Shown here: in pieces, positions 8,311 through 16,775 of the stretch | Layout: each line of letters starts with the position of its first letter | How positions within the stretch are numbered: position 1 is the stretch's first letter | From: PRO6 sp035565775 | GTDB lineage: Bacteria > Pseudomonadota > Alphaproteobacteria > Rhizobiales > Xanthobacteraceae | DNA: 64,000 nucleotides | Assembly: GCA_035565775.1 (NCBI GenBank) | Contig: DATMRW010000023.1 | Span: forward strand, 186,001 to 250,000 | Direction: 5' to 3' | Notes under the pieces: generated by a model | Told to the model about the DNA's origin: nothing | The model's input: the letters and a program-made list of their open reading frames with translations, nothing else | Database searches by the model: none | Program-made: the position numbers and the translations under genes

Positions 8311-9204
8311 ATGCCAGCGATCATGATGCATCCTCTCGTCCCGATCATCGATCAGCTCAGGCAGGAGCCGTCCCGGACCGGCTCGATTATCATCACCGTC
8401 TATGGCGATGCCATCGTCCCGCGCGGCGGCTCGCTCTGGCTCGGCACCTTTCTCGAGTTCTTCAAGGCGCTGGACATCGAGAATGGCGTGGTCCGCACCG
8501 CGATGTCGCGGCTTGCCGCCGACGGTTGGCTAGAGCGCGCCCGCAGCGGCCGGAACAGCTTTTACCGGCTCGCCGACAAGGGGCGCGATACCTTCGCGGC
8601 GGCCGCCGAGCACATCTATCTTGCCCGCCCCCCGCACTGGACCGGGCGATTCGACCTCTTGATGTTTCCCAACGGAGCCGGCGCCGGGCGCGACGGGCTG
8701 CGCGACGCCCTGCGCAATGCCGGTTTCGGCAATCCGTTGCCTGGGCTGTGGATTGCGCCGGCGGGAACAGCGGTGCCGGAGGAGGCCGCGGACGCGATCT
8801 GTCTGGAGGCCGCAGTGGGGCCGGAGGGGGGCGAGGCCGGCCGCCGGCTGATCGAGGCGAGCTGGCACCTCGACCGGATCGCCGACGCTTATCGGGCATT
8901 TCTGGCGGCTTTCGAGCCGCTGCGGGCCTGGATCAAGGAGGGCGGCGAGCTTTCGGATCTCGACGCCTTCACTGCGCGGATCCTGATGATCCACCAGTAT
9001 CGGCGCATCATTTTGCGCGATCCGCTGCTGCCCGAGGCGATGCTGGCGCACGACTGGCCGGGGCGCGACGCCCGGCGGCTCTGCGCCGAGGTCTATCCGG
9101 CGCTGCTGCCGGGATCGGAGCGGTGGCTCGACCAGAACGGCGCGACCGAGCAGGGGGCCTTGCCGCCCGCTGGGGCGTTATTGTGGGACAGGTTTCAGGA
9201 TTAG
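8311..9204 (+). CDS. paaX: PaaX-family phenylacetate repressor
   Basis: A 297-residue PaaX-type regulator. The N-terminal winged helix is seen in residues 15-90 (SIIITVYGDAIVPRGGSLWL, then NGVVRTAMSRLAADGWL, GRNSFYRLADKG), followed by the PaaX central domain and C-terminal domain. In E. coli PaaX binds phenylacetyl-CoA and releases paa promoters. It lies directly upstream of paaA (95 bases) in the same direction. The exact start is uncertain: ATG at 8311, 8323 and 8326 are all in frame and no good ribosome site distinguishes them. The presence of both PaaX and a TetR regulator suggests two-level control. Confidence 0.85.
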   Translation: MPAIMMHPLVPIIDQLRQEPSRTGSIIITVYGDAIVPRGGSLWLGTFLEFFKALDIENGVVRTAMSRLAADGWLERARSGRNSFYRLADKGRDTFAAAAEHIYLARPPHWTGRFDLLMFPNGAGAGRDGLRDALRNAGFGNPLPGLWIAPAGTAVPEEAADAICLEAAVGPEGGEAGRRLIEASWHLDRIADAYRAFLAAFEPLRAWIKEGGELSDLDAFTARILMIHQYRRIILRDPLLPEAMLAHDWPGRDARRLCAEVYPALLPGSERWLDQNGATEQGALPPAGALLWDRFQD

Positions 9205-9243
9205 ATCGAAACGACAATCAAGCTGACGTGTTACAAAAAATTC

Positions 9244-9271
9244 TTGCGACCTGAAAATTGTGTTATATATT
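9244..9271 (+). promoter_or_regulatory. Candidate promoter of paaABCDE
   Basis: TTGCGA (9244-9249) and TATATT (9266-9271) with a 16-base spacer form a good sigma-70-like promoter in an AT-rich stretch between paaX and paaA. It was found by eye only. Confidence 0.5.
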
Positions 9272-9299
9272 GGCCCGAGACATCAGGGAGTGAGCCGCT

Positions 9300-10286
9300 A
9301 TGTATACGCAGGCGCTGAATACGTCGTCCGGCCCGGAAACGTTCGTTGAGGATGCCGAACTCTCCGCCCGCTTTCAGGCGCGCATCGACGCCGAAGAGCG
9401 CATCGAGCCGAATGACTGGATGCCCTCGGCCTACCGCAAGACCCTGACGCGGCAGATTTCCCAGCACGCCCATTCCGAGATCGTCGGCATGCTGCCGGAA
9501 GGCAACTGGATCACCCGCGCGCCGTCGCTCCGCCGCAAGGCCGCTCTCCTCGCCAAGGTGCAGGATGAATGCGGCCATGGCCTTTATCTCTACGCCGCCG
9601 CCGAAACGCTCGGTGCCTCGCGCGAGCAGCTCGTCGACCAGATGCTGTCGGGCAAGGCCAAGTATTCCTCGATCTTCAACTACCCCACGCTGACCTGGGC
9701 GGACATCGGAGCCATCGGCTGGCTGGTCGATGGCGCGGCGATCATGAACCAGATCCCGCTCTGCCGTTGCTCCTACGGCCCCTATGCGCGCGCGATGGTC
9801 CGCGTCTGCAAGGAAGAGTCCTTCCATCAGCGGCAGGGCTACGAGATCATGGTGACGCTGGCGCACGGCACCGAGGAGCAGAAGGCGATGGCGCAGGATG
9901 CGCTGAATCGCTGGTGGTGGCCGTGTCTGATGATGTTCGGCCCGCCCGACAGCCAGAGCCAGCACAGCGACATGTCGACCCGCTGGAAGATCAAGCGCTT
10001 CTCCAACGACGAGCTGCGCCAGAAGTTCGTCGATGCGACCGTGCCGCAGGCGCAGTATCTCGGCCTGACCATGCCCGACAAGGACCTGACCTTCAACGAG
10101 GCGACCGGCCACTGGGAATATGGCGAGATCGATTGGAACGAATTCAAGCAGGTTCTCGCCGGCAACGGCCCGTGCAATCGCGATCGGCTCGCCGCGCGGC
10201 GCAAGGCGCACGATGACGGCGCCTGGGTGCGCGAGGCGGCTCTGGCCTTTGCCGAGAAGCGCAAGCAGCGCGCGGCGGCGGCTTAA
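9300..10286 (+). CDS. paaA: Phenylacetyl-CoA epoxidase subunit PaaA (catalytic)
   Basis: Catalytic alpha subunit of the 1,2-phenylacetyl-CoA epoxidase, a diiron multicomponent monooxygenase acting in the cytoplasm. The protein has 328 residues, close to the usual size. Ferritin-like diiron ligands are visible as Glu90-x-x-His93 (QDECGHG) and Glu173-x-x-His176 (EESFHQRQ). Further conserved blocks are SQHAHSEIVGMLPEGNW and WWWPCLMMFGPPD. It is the first gene of paaABCDE and has an AGGGAG ribosome site shortly before the ATG. It forms the AC catalytic core with PaaC. Confidence 0.97.
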   Translation: MYTQALNTSSGPETFVEDAELSARFQARIDAEERIEPNDWMPSAYRKTLTRQISQHAHSEIVGMLPEGNWITRAPSLRRKAALLAKVQDECGHGLYLYAAAETLGASREQLVDQMLSGKAKYSSIFNYPTLTWADIGAIGWLVDGAAIMNQIPLCRCSYGPYARAMVRVCKEESFHQRQGYEIMVTLAHGTEEQKAMAQDALNRWWWPCLMMFGPPDSQSQHSDMSTRWKIKRFSNDELRQKFVDATVPQAQYLGLTMPDKDLTFNEATGHWEYGEIDWNEFKQVLAGNGPCNRDRLAARRKAHDDGAWVREAALAFAEKRKQRAAAA

Positions 10287-10315
10287 ACGAAATTGGCGCG
10301 ATGGAGCATCGAGCA

Positions 10316-10603
10316 ATGAGCGTTCAACACATTCCGCTTTGGGAAGTTTTCATTCGCAGCCGCAATGGCCTTGCGCACAAGCACGTCGGCTCGCTGCATG
10401 CCACCGACGCCACGCTTGCGATGCAGGCCGCGCGCGACATCTACACGCGGCGCGGCGAAGGGCACTCGATCTGGGTCGTGCCGTCCAATGCGATCACGGC
10501 GTCCGATCCGGCCGACAAGGGCATGATGTTTGATCCGGCCGACACCAAGATCTACCGCCACCCGACCTTTTACGAGGTGCCGGAAGAGGTCGGCCATATG
10601 TAA
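10316..10603 (+). CDS. paaB: Phenylacetyl-CoA epoxidase subunit PaaB
   Basis: Small 95-residue subunit of the epoxidase complex. The family-defining opening IPLWEVFIRSRNGLAHKHVG and the YEVPEEVGHM end are present. PaaB bridges PaaAC to the reductase in characterised systems and carries no cofactor. The ATG at 10316 fits the conserved N-terminus; the upstream in-frame ATG at 10301 would add five residues. It lies 29 bases behind paaA. Confidence 0.95.
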   Translation: MSVQHIPLWEVFIRSRNGLAHKHVGSLHATDATLAMQAARDIYTRRGEGHSIWVVPSNAITASDPADKGMMFDPADTKIYRHPTFYEVPEEVGHM

Positions 10604-10682
10604 TGGCCGCGGCGCTGCCGCACTTTATCGCTGACTTTTGAAGCCGCTGCCGCGCAAAGCGACGGATTGCAGGAACACGACT

Positions 10683-11459
10683 ATGGCTGTTCAATCGATC
10701 ACCATTCAGGAAACCCCGCTGGTCGTCTATCTGCTGCGGCGCGCGGACGACTCCCTTATCCTCGGCCACCGCCTCTCGGAGTGGTGCGGCCATGCGCCGA
10801 TGCTCGAAGAGGATATGGCGCTGGCCAATATGGGCCTCGACCTGATCGGTCAGGCGCGCGAGCTTTATTCTTACGCCGCGGCCGTCGAGGGCGCGGGCAA
10901 GACCGAGGACCACTTCGCGTATCTGCGCGATGTGCGGCAGTACAAAAATCTTCTGCTCGTCGAACAGCCGAACGGCGATTTCGCCCAGACCATTTTGCGC
11001 CAGTTCTTCTATTCGGCCTTTGCCGATCCGTACTGGCGCGCCATGATGGGCTCGAAGGATGCGACCCTCGCCGCAATTGCCGCCAAGTCGGAAAAGGAAA
11101 GCGCCTATCATCTGCGCCATTCGTCCGAATGGGTGATGCGGCTTGGCGACGGCACCGAGGAGAGCCACCGCCGGGCGCAGGCTGCGATCGACAATCTCTG
11201 GGCGTTCACGGGCGAGCTGTTCTACCGCGACGAGGACGATGCCGGATTGATTGCGGGCGGCGTCGTGATCGATCCCGAGACCGTGCGCGAGGGCTGGCTT
11301 TCCACCGTGCGCGAGGTGATTTCGGCGGCGACACTCAAGCTTCCCGACAACGACTGGATGCAGAAGGGCGGCCGTATCGGCCATCACAGCGAGCATCTCG
11401 GCCATCTTTTGAGCGAGCTGCAGCATCTGCAGCGTTCATTCCCCGGAGCGACGTGGTGA
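10683..11459 (+). CDS. paaC: Phenylacetyl-CoA epoxidase subunit PaaC (structural)
   Basis: Beta subunit of the epoxidase, 258 residues, with ferritin-like helices. Conserved features include DDSLILGHRLSEWCGHAPML, LANMGLDLIGQARELY, the KESAYHLRHSSEWVMRLGDG helix and the HSEHLGHLLSELQ end. In known structures PaaC stabilises PaaA and has no functional diiron site. AGGA (10671-10674) lies 8 bases before the ATG at 10683, which fixes the start. Its stop overlaps the GTG of paaD (GTGA). Confidence 0.95.
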   Translation: MAVQSITIQETPLVVYLLRRADDSLILGHRLSEWCGHAPMLEEDMALANMGLDLIGQARELYSYAAAVEGAGKTEDHFAYLRDVRQYKNLLLVEQPNGDFAQTILRQFFYSAFADPYWRAMMGSKDATLAAIAAKSEKESAYHLRHSSEWVMRLGDGTEESHRRAQAAIDNLWAFTGELFYRDEDDAGLIAGGVVIDPETVREGWLSTVREVISAATLKLPDNDWMQKGGRIGHHSEHLGHLLSELQHLQRSFPGATW

Positions 11460-11956
11460 CCAGCCTCAGCGCCATCGATGATCTGAAGAAACGGGCGTGG
11501 GACGCGGCCGCCGCGGTGGTCGATCCCGAAATCCCGGTGCTGACGATTGCCGATCTCGGTGTGCTGCGCGATGTCTCGGTCAACGATGGGCGCGTCGATG
11601 TCGCGATTACGCCGACCTATCTCGGCTGCCCGGCGATGAACATGATCACGCTGGAAATCGAGCTCGCGCTCGAGCGCGCCGGCATTGCGGGCGCCACGGT
11701 GCGCACGGTGCTTTCGCCGGCCTGGACCACCGACTGGATGACCGAGGACGGGCGTCGCAAGCTGCGCGACTACGGCATCGCTCCGCCGCAGCCGGGCGGC
11801 GGCCGCCGCGCGCTGTTCGGTGAGCAGAAGGTGGCCTGCCCGCAATGCGGCTCGACCGATACCGAGGTCTTGTCCGAATTCGGCTCGACCTCGTGCAAGT
11901 CGCTCTGGCGCTGCCGCGCCTGCCGCGAGCCGTTCGATTATTTCAAGTGCCACTGA
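11456..11956 (+). CDS. paaD: PaaD, Fe-S/diiron maturation factor for the epoxidase
   Basis: A 166-residue protein of the MIP18/DUF59 (SufT-like) family, N-terminal part with DPEIPVLTIADLGVLRDV and TPTYLGCPAMNMI, and a C-terminal zinc-ribbon-like part with CPQCGSTDTEV and CRACREPFDYFKCH. PaaD is needed for active epoxidase and probably helps assemble the metal centres. The GTG at 11456 overlaps the paaC stop by 4 bases and sits 7 bases behind GGAG (11445-11448). An open frame running upstream in the same phase is only a shadow of paaC. Confidence 0.93.
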   Translation: MTSLSAIDDLKKRAWDAAAAVVDPEIPVLTIADLGVLRDVSVNDGRVDVAITPTYLGCPAMNMITLEIELALERAGIAGATVRTVLSPAWTTDWMTEDGRRKLRDYGIAPPQPGGGRRALFGEQKVACPQCGSTDTEVLSEFGSTSCKSLWRCRACREPFDYFKCH

Positions 11957-11986
11957 TTTTCCCGTCGTGCTTCAAGGACTGACACC

Positions 11987-13066
11987 ATGTCCGCGCTCCA
12001 TCCGCGATTTCATCGGCTGACCGTCAAAGACCTCCGTCAGGAGACCCCGCAGGCGGTGTCGATCACCTTCGACATCCCGAAAGATCTCGCTGAGGACTTT
12101 CGCTTCACGCCGGGCCAGTATCTGACGCTGCGCACCGATATGGACGGCGAAGAGGTGCGGCGTTCCTACTCGATCTGCTCAGGGCCGGATGAGGAACTGC
12201 GCATCGCGGTAAAGAAGGTCGACGGCGGCTCGTTCTCGGTGTGGGCGACGGAAGACCTGAAGGCCGGCGACAGCCTCGATGTCATGACGCCGACCGGGCG
12301 TTTTGGCGTCGGCAATGCGCCGGGCGATGGCCGGCTGCATGTCGGCTTCGCCGCCGGCTCGGGCATCACGCCGATCATCTCGATCCTGCGCGGCGTGCTC
12401 GCGAGCGAGCCGAACAGCCGGTTCTTTCTATTCTACGGCAACCGCGGCGCTGGCGACATGCTGTTCCGCGAGGATCTGGAAGAGCTGAAGGACCGCTATA
12501 TGGGGCGGCTCTCGCTCTTCCATGTGCTCTCGCAGGAAGAGCAGGACATTCCGATCCTCCACGGACGCATCGACCGCGACAAGGTCAGCGTGCTGCTGCG
12601 CTCGCTGGTGCCGGCGAGCGGCATCGACCACGTGTTCATTTGCGGGCCGACCGCGATGAGCGAGGAGGTCGAAGCAACCTGCCGAGATCTCGGCATTCCG
12701 CAGGAGCGGCTGCATGTCGAACGTTTTGTCTCCGGCCTCGGCGGCCGTCCGCGGCCCAAGGCGGTGGTGGCCCCGGAAGCGCCGCCGAAGGCGGTCGCCT
12801 CGCTGATCGTCGACGGCAAGCGCCGCGACGTGCCGGTGGCGGAGGGCGAAGCCATCCTGGATGCGGCGCTGCGTGCCGGCATGGATCTTCCCTTCGCCTG
12901 CAAGGGCGGCATGTGCAGCACCTGCCGCGCCAAGGTGGTCGAGGGCAAGGCGGAAATGGAGCTGAACTACTCGCTGGAGCCGTGGGAACTCGAGGCGGGC
13001 TTTGTGCTGACCTGCCAGGCCCATCCGGTGACCGATCGCGTGGTGATCGACTACGATCATATGTAA
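11987..13066 (+). CDS. paaE: Phenylacetyl-CoA epoxidase reductase PaaE
   Basis: Electron-transfer subunit of the epoxidase, 359 residues, in three domains. An FAD-binding barrel covers about residues 10-105 (RRSYSICSG), an NAD(P)-binding domain residues 110-235 (GFAAGSGITPIISILRG, HVFICGPTAMSEEVEATC) and a C-terminal plant-type [2Fe-2S] ferredoxin domain has CKGGMCSTC followed by LTCQAHP. It passes electrons from NADPH to PaaA. It is the last gene of the operon and is followed by a strong terminator. Confidence 0.96.
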   Translation: MSALHPRFHRLTVKDLRQETPQAVSITFDIPKDLAEDFRFTPGQYLTLRTDMDGEEVRRSYSICSGPDEELRIAVKKVDGGSFSVWATEDLKAGDSLDVMTPTGRFGVGNAPGDGRLHVGFAAGSGITPIISILRGVLASEPNSRFFLFYGNRGAGDMLFREDLEELKDRYMGRLSLFHVLSQEEQDIPILHGRIDRDKVSVLLRSLVPASGIDHVFICGPTAMSEEVEATCRDLGIPQERLHVERFVSGLGGRPRPKAVVAPEAPPKAVASLIVDGKRRDVPVAEGEAILDAALRAGMDLPFACKGGMCSTCRAKVVEGKAEMELNYSLEPWELEAGFVLTCQAHPVTDRVVIDYDHM

Positions 13067-13082
13067 GCTGCGCCCTCATCAT

Positions 13083-13116
13083 AAAAAAAGCCCCGGCAGT
13101 CTGCCGGGGCTTTTTT
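13083..13116. terminator. Bidirectional terminator between paaE and speE
   Basis: Stem GCCCCGGCA (13090-13098) / TGCCGGGGC (13102-13110) with a 3-base loop, an A-run on the left (13083-13089) and six T on the right (13111-13116). It suits both converging transcripts. Confidence 0.93.
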
Positions 13117-13138
13117 GTTTGTTGCCGCCGCGCGCGGA

Positions 13139-14008
13139 TCAGGCGCCGGATTTGGCCTCGGCCAATCCCTGCGCAATGAAGCGGGGCAGGGCGAAGGCCG
13201 CAAGGTGTACCTCGGGCGTGTAGTAGCGCGTATCGAGATCGCCGAAACGCTCGGTCACCACATCGAGCGACAGCTTGCGCGGATCGACATCCATGCTGGC
13301 GAAGCCGAGCGCCATGTGCCCGCCATAGTAGGTCGGAATGGAGGCGACATAGCACGTCGTTTTTCCATCGAAGGCGCGCGAGAGATTGCGCATCGACATC
13401 CGGAAATCATTCGGCTGAACGAAGGGCACGCTGCTCTGCGTCACCACAATTCCGCCGGGGCGCAGGCACCGGCGGAGGTTTTTGTAAAACTCCTCCGTGA
13501 ACAGCACCACGCCCGGTCCGGTCGGATCGGTGGAATCCACCATGATGACGTCGAAGCGGCGATCGGTCTCGGCGACGAAGGCCGCGCCATCGGCAATCTG
13601 CAGCGTGAAACGCGGATCGGTGAAAACCGGCGCGTTGAACTCGCTGAAGTGCTCTTTCGAGAACTCGACCACCGAAGCATCGATCTCGACCTGAAGCAGG
13701 TTTTCGATGTTTTTGTGCTTGAGCACTTCCTCGGCAAGGCCGCAATCGCCGCCGCCGATGATCATCGCGTCACGGACATTGCCGTGGCTCAGGATCGGCA
13801 CGTGCGAAAGCATCTCGTGGTAGACGAATTCGTCGGCGGTGGTGACCTGCACCGCGCCGTCGAGCAGCAGAATTTTCCCGAGCAGATCGTTTTCGATCAG
13901 CTCGAGGTGGTGTTGCTCGGTTTTTTCCTCATGCAAAACGCGCGCGACTTCAAATGACTGCCGCGCGCTTTTGAAGGCAACTTCGGAAATCCAGCGGCGC
14001 TCGGTCAT
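13139..14008 (-). CDS. speE: Spermidine synthase
   Basis: Polyamine aminopropyltransferase, 289 residues, transferring the aminopropyl group from decarboxylated SAM to putrescine. The Rossmann-fold methyltransferase-like domain shows IGGGDCGLAEEVLKH, the acidic LQVEIDASVVEF, ADGAAFV, and the gate/catalytic region VDSTDPTGPG. The ATG at 14008 overlaps the stop of speD (ATGA), which supports it over longer in-frame starts. It forms a two-gene operon with speD, giving both steps of spermidine formation. Confidence 0.95.
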   Translation of the reverse strand: MTERRWISEVAFKSARQSFEVARVLHEEKTEQHHLELIENDLLGKILLLDGAVQVTTADEFVYHEMLSHVPILSHGNVRDAMIIGGGDCGLAEEVLKHKNIENLLQVEIDASVVEFSKEHFSEFNAPVFTDPRFTLQIADGAAFVAETDRRFDVIMVDSTDPTGPGVVLFTEEFYKNLRRCLRPGGIVVTQSSVPFVQPNDFRMSMRNLSRAFDGKTTCYVASIPTYYGGHMALGFASMDVDPRKLSLDVVTERFGDLDTRYYTPEVHLAAFALPRFIAQGLAEAKSGA

Positions 14009-14484
14009 GCGCCTTGACCGCGTAGGATTTCCTTGACCTCGATGCGGTCCGGCCGGAATGCCTTGCGGAGCACTTCCACGCATTTTTCCGGCTGGGCGTC
14101 GCCGCACATGAACACGTCAAGGGCAGCGTAGCCGTTCTCGGGCCACGAGTGGATCGAAATATGACTTTCGGCCAGAACAGCAACGCCGCTCACGCCGCCA
14201 TTCGGCTCGAACGGGTGCAAATGAATATGCAGCAACGTCGCACCTGCGGCGTTGACGCAATCGATCATTGTCTGAGCGATATGGTCGATATCGTCGAGTT
14301 TTTCGGCCTCGAACAGATCGATGATCAGATGCGCGCCTGCGCAACGGACCCCGTCCCGTTCAATGAAATGATCGGCCTGCGCTGGGATCTCTTTCGAGAC
14401 CATAGCGTTGATTTGTTCTTCCGTTTGGGAGGATTTCAGCAAAACTGACCCCATCCCCAATTGGAAGAGGGCGTCGTGCGACAT
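14005..14484 (-). CDS. speD: S-adenosylmethionine decarboxylase proenzyme (SpeH type)
   Basis: Makes decarboxylated SAM for spermidine synthesis. Self-processing of the proenzyme is expected between Glu106 and Ser107 in LAESHISIHSWPE, with Ser107 becoming the pyruvoyl group. The ATG at 14484 (159 residues) is chosen because GGGGAGG lies 6-7 bases upstream. The frame also stays open to an ATG at 14568 but that start has no ribosome site. Even so the enzyme has about 45 residues in front of the usual bacterial core (which begins near GAHLIIDLFEA). The stop overlaps speE. Confidence 0.92.
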   Translation of the reverse strand: MSHDALFQLGMGSVLLKSSQTEEQINAMVSKEIPAQADHFIERDGVRCAGAHLIIDLFEAEKLDDIDHIAQTMIDCVNAAGATLLHIHLHPFEPNGGVSGVAVLAESHISIHSWPENGYAALDVFMCGDAQPEKCVEVLRKAFRPDRIEVKEILRGQGA

Positions 14485-14510
14485 GGCGTCCTCCCCAACC
14501 AGCAGATGAA

Positions 14511-14527
14511 GCCTGTGATCCACAGGC
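14511..14527 (-). promoter_or_regulatory. Hairpin in the speD 5' leader
   Basis: Perfect 7-bp stem GCCTGTG / CACAGGC with loop ATC, 27 bases upstream of the chosen speD start. It could mask the leader or simply reflect an in-frame upstream coding stretch. No known riboswitch is recognised. Confidence 0.35.
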
Positions 14528-14701
14528 CGAAGCGATATATCCGCGATGGGCGGAATATTCAATGCCATGCTTCAAAATGCCCGCCTCATGGAAAAATCAT
14601 GCACAGAGGGGCAGTTTTTCATCGCTTCAGTTTTGCCGATTGACGCCGCCTTCGCGACGTTCTTACATCAGCCACGCAGTTCCGCATGTGAAAGGCTGGC
14701 C

Positions 14702-15139
14702 ATGGCGCCCAAATCCACCGATATCCTCGTCACTTCGGTCGATCGCAGCCGCTTGCTGGAACTGATCGACCGCGCCGCGGCAGTCGGGACCACCGAACCG
14801 CTCGCCAGCGTCGACCTCTTGACCCGCTCGCTCGAGGAGGCGCGGATCGTGCGGCCGGCGGAAATGCCGCGCAACGTCGCGACTCTGAATTCTCGCGTAG
14901 TTTATCGGGCAAATGGCCCCGACGGCGTGCCCGAGATTTCGACCGTGACGCTGGTCAATCCTCATGAAGCAAACCCGCAGCTCGGCCGGGCCTCCGTTCT
15001 TTCGCCGGTCGGCAGCGCGCTGATGGGCCTTGCCGAAGGCCAGAGCATCGATTGGCCCGACGAGACAGGGGCGACCACGCACTACACGCTGATGCGGGTT
15101 GTGTTCCAGCCCGAGGCCGCGGGCCGCTTCGACCTCTGA
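14702..15139 (+). CDS. rnk: Rnk, nucleoside diphosphate kinase regulator (GreA/B-like)
   Basis: A 145-residue protein with an N-terminal Rnk helical hairpin and a C-terminal GreA/GreB-like FKBP domain. Typical Rnk blocks are RPAEMPRNVATLNSRVVY, SVLSPVGSALMGLAEGQSI and VFQPEAAGRFDL. Rnk proteins bind RNA polymerase and influence nucleoside diphosphate kinase levels and polysaccharide output in other bacteria. AAAGG 6 bases before the ATG supports the start. It is divergent from speD across about 215 bp and is closed by a terminator. Confidence 0.85.
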   Translation: MAPKSTDILVTSVDRSRLLELIDRAAAVGTTEPLASVDLLTRSLEEARIVRPAEMPRNVATLNSRVVYRANGPDGVPEISTVTLVNPHEANPQLGRASVLSPVGSALMGLAEGQSIDWPDETGATTHYTLMRVVFQPEAAGRFDL

Positions 15140-15166
15140 GCCTCCGCGCACAAACAGCGCAGGCAC

Positions 15167-15195
15167 AAAAAAAGCGCGCCGGAGCGCGCTTTTTT
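15167..15195. terminator. Bidirectional terminator between rnk and amidase gene
   Basis: Stem GCGCGC (15174-15179) / GCGCGC (15184-15189), loop CGGA, flanked by an A-run (15167-15173) and a T-run (15190-15195). Confidence 0.88.
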
Positions 15196-15208
15196 CTTTG
15201 CAGCTGTT

Positions 15209-16657
15209 TCAGATTTTCGGCGCGGGCGCGGTGCCAAGCACTGCTTCCATCGAGAGACCGAGGCCGAGCAGCGTCCGGTCGCTGCCGACGGGGCCGTCGA
15301 TCTCGATTCCGACCGGCAGGCCGTCCGCGGTCATCCCGGCATGCAGCGACAGTCCGGGAAGGCCCGCATTGCTGCCGGGGCTGGTGTTGCGGATGATGCC
15401 GGCAAAGGTCGGGATCGGCGCGCCGCCGTTGATCGACATGTCGCCAGATCCACGCGCTTCATCAATGGCCGGCGCGGGCGCGATACAGGTCGGAAACAGC
15501 AGCGCGTCGAGCCGGTGCTCGCGGAATGTATTTTGGTACAGCTCCTGAAGTGCCGGGCGATGCGTGTTCATCGCGTCCTGATAGGCGCCGCCCATCTGGT
15601 CCGTCATGATGACTTCAAAGATGCCCTTCACGTCTGCACTCGCGGTATTGCTTGCGATGTCGGCGAGCGTGACATCGGTGATGCCGGACGCTTCGAGATA
15701 AGCCGGAATGTCCTGATGCGGCTCGTGCAGCGCGATCGAGAACGACACCAGTTCGTCGAGCTCGAGCAGTTTCGGCATCGCGACCTCGATCAATTCCGCA
15801 CCGGCTTCCTTGAGCCGCGCGCAGGCCGCTTGCATGATCGCGGCGACTTCCCTGTCGAGGCCGTCCCACAAGATCGTCGGCAAGCCGAAACGCTTGCCTT
15901 TGAGCGGGATCGCCGTCGCCACTTCCGATCCGGTGATGACGGCGTCGAGCAAGGCGACGTCGGCCACCGTGCGACCCATCGGGCCGATGGTGTCGCGGGT
16001 GCGCGAGATCGGCACGACCGCGTTGGTGTCGTGGTAACGCCTGTCTGCGCCGCCATTGCCGACGGAGGGGCGCATGCCGACAATGCCGCAGAGCGCGGCC
16101 GGAATGCGGGTGGAGCCGCCGGTATCGGTGCCGAGTCCGCAGGTGACGATGTCCGCCGCGACGGCCGCCGACGTGCCGCCGGATGATCCGCCGGGAATGA
16201 CGCGCTTGTCATAGGGGTTGCGCACCGGGCCGGCGAAGGGCGCGGTATTGGTGCTGGTGATGCCGAAGGCCAACTCGTGCATGTTGGTCTTGCCGATGAT
16301 GATCGCGCCGGCATCCAAAAGCTTCTGGACGGTCGGCGCGTTCTGCTTTGGCCGCGCATGCTGCAGGGCGGGCGTGCCGCTCGTCGTCGGCATGTCGTCG
16401 GTATTGATGTTATCCTTGACGACGATGGGCAAGCCGGCGAGTGGCGGCAGCGTTTCGCCAGCGGCGCGGGCGGCGTCGATCTTGCGGGCCGCGGCGAGCG
16501 CGCCTTCCCTGTTCAGCAGGATGAAGGCGTTGAGGTCGGCAAGTCGCTCGGCACGCTCGAGCGCCGCCTCTACCAATGCAACGGTGGATGTCGTGTTGTC
16601 GCGAACTGCGGACAGGATCGAGGCAGCAGTCGGACGCGGGGATGTCGTTTCGGCCAT
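15209..16657 (-). CDS. Amidase-signature hydrolase (indole-/phenylacetamide hydrolase-like)
   Basis: Amidase-signature enzyme of 482 residues. The Ser-cisSer-Lys triad is complete: Lys81 (VVKDN), Ser158 (GGSSGGTS) and nucleophile Ser182 (GTDTGGSTRIPAALCG). It hydrolyses an amide to acid and ammonia in the cytoplasm. Length and style resemble bacterial indoleacetamide hydrolases. Its position directly behind paaK on the same strand (about 118 bases) suggests that it could release phenylacetate from phenylacetamide or a similar amide for PaaK. The substrate is an inference. The ATG at 16657 is preferred to a TTG two codons upstream. Confidence 0.85.
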   Translation of the reverse strand: MAETTSPRPTAASILSAVRDNTTSTVALVEAALERAERLADLNAFILLNREGALAAARKIDAARAAGETLPPLAGLPIVVKDNINTDDMPTTSGTPALQHARPKQNAPTVQKLLDAGAIIIGKTNMHELAFGITSTNTAPFAGPVRNPYDKRVIPGGSSGGTSAAVAADIVTCGLGTDTGGSTRIPAALCGIVGMRPSVGNGGADRRYHDTNAVVPISRTRDTIGPMGRTVADVALLDAVITGSEVATAIPLKGKRFGLPTILWDGLDREVAAIMQAACARLKEAGAELIEVAMPKLLELDELVSFSIALHEPHQDIPAYLEASGITDVTLADIASNTASADVKGIFEVIMTDQMGGAYQDAMNTHRPALQELYQNTFREHRLDALLFPTCIAPAPAIDEARGSGDMSINGGAPIPTFAGIIRNTSPGSNAGLPGLSLHAGMTADGLPVGIEIDGPVGSDRTLLGLGLSMEAVLGTAPAPKI

Positions 16658-16701
16658 TCGCAATGCTCACTCTCTCGGAGAAACCCAGACGTCGCCACTT
16701 A

Positions 16702-16729
16702 GGCGCATCCATCTTGGGATGGATGCGCC
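16702..16729. repeat. 12-bp perfect inverted repeat between paaK and the amidase gene
   Basis: GGCGCATCCATC (16702-16713), loop TTGG, GATGGATGCGCC (16718-16729). No T-run follows, so it is either a weak terminator, an mRNA-end hairpin for paaK, or a protein site. Confidence 0.6.
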
Positions 16730-16775
16730 GCAATCGTGAGCGGCCCCTGATCCTCCTCGATGCAAGCCGGAAGGT

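Noticed and set aside
10667..11956. Apparent 429-residue fusion protein containing PaaD
   Set aside because: The first 263 codons are a frame-shifted reading of paaC; the GTG at 11456 with its ribosome site is the PaaD start.
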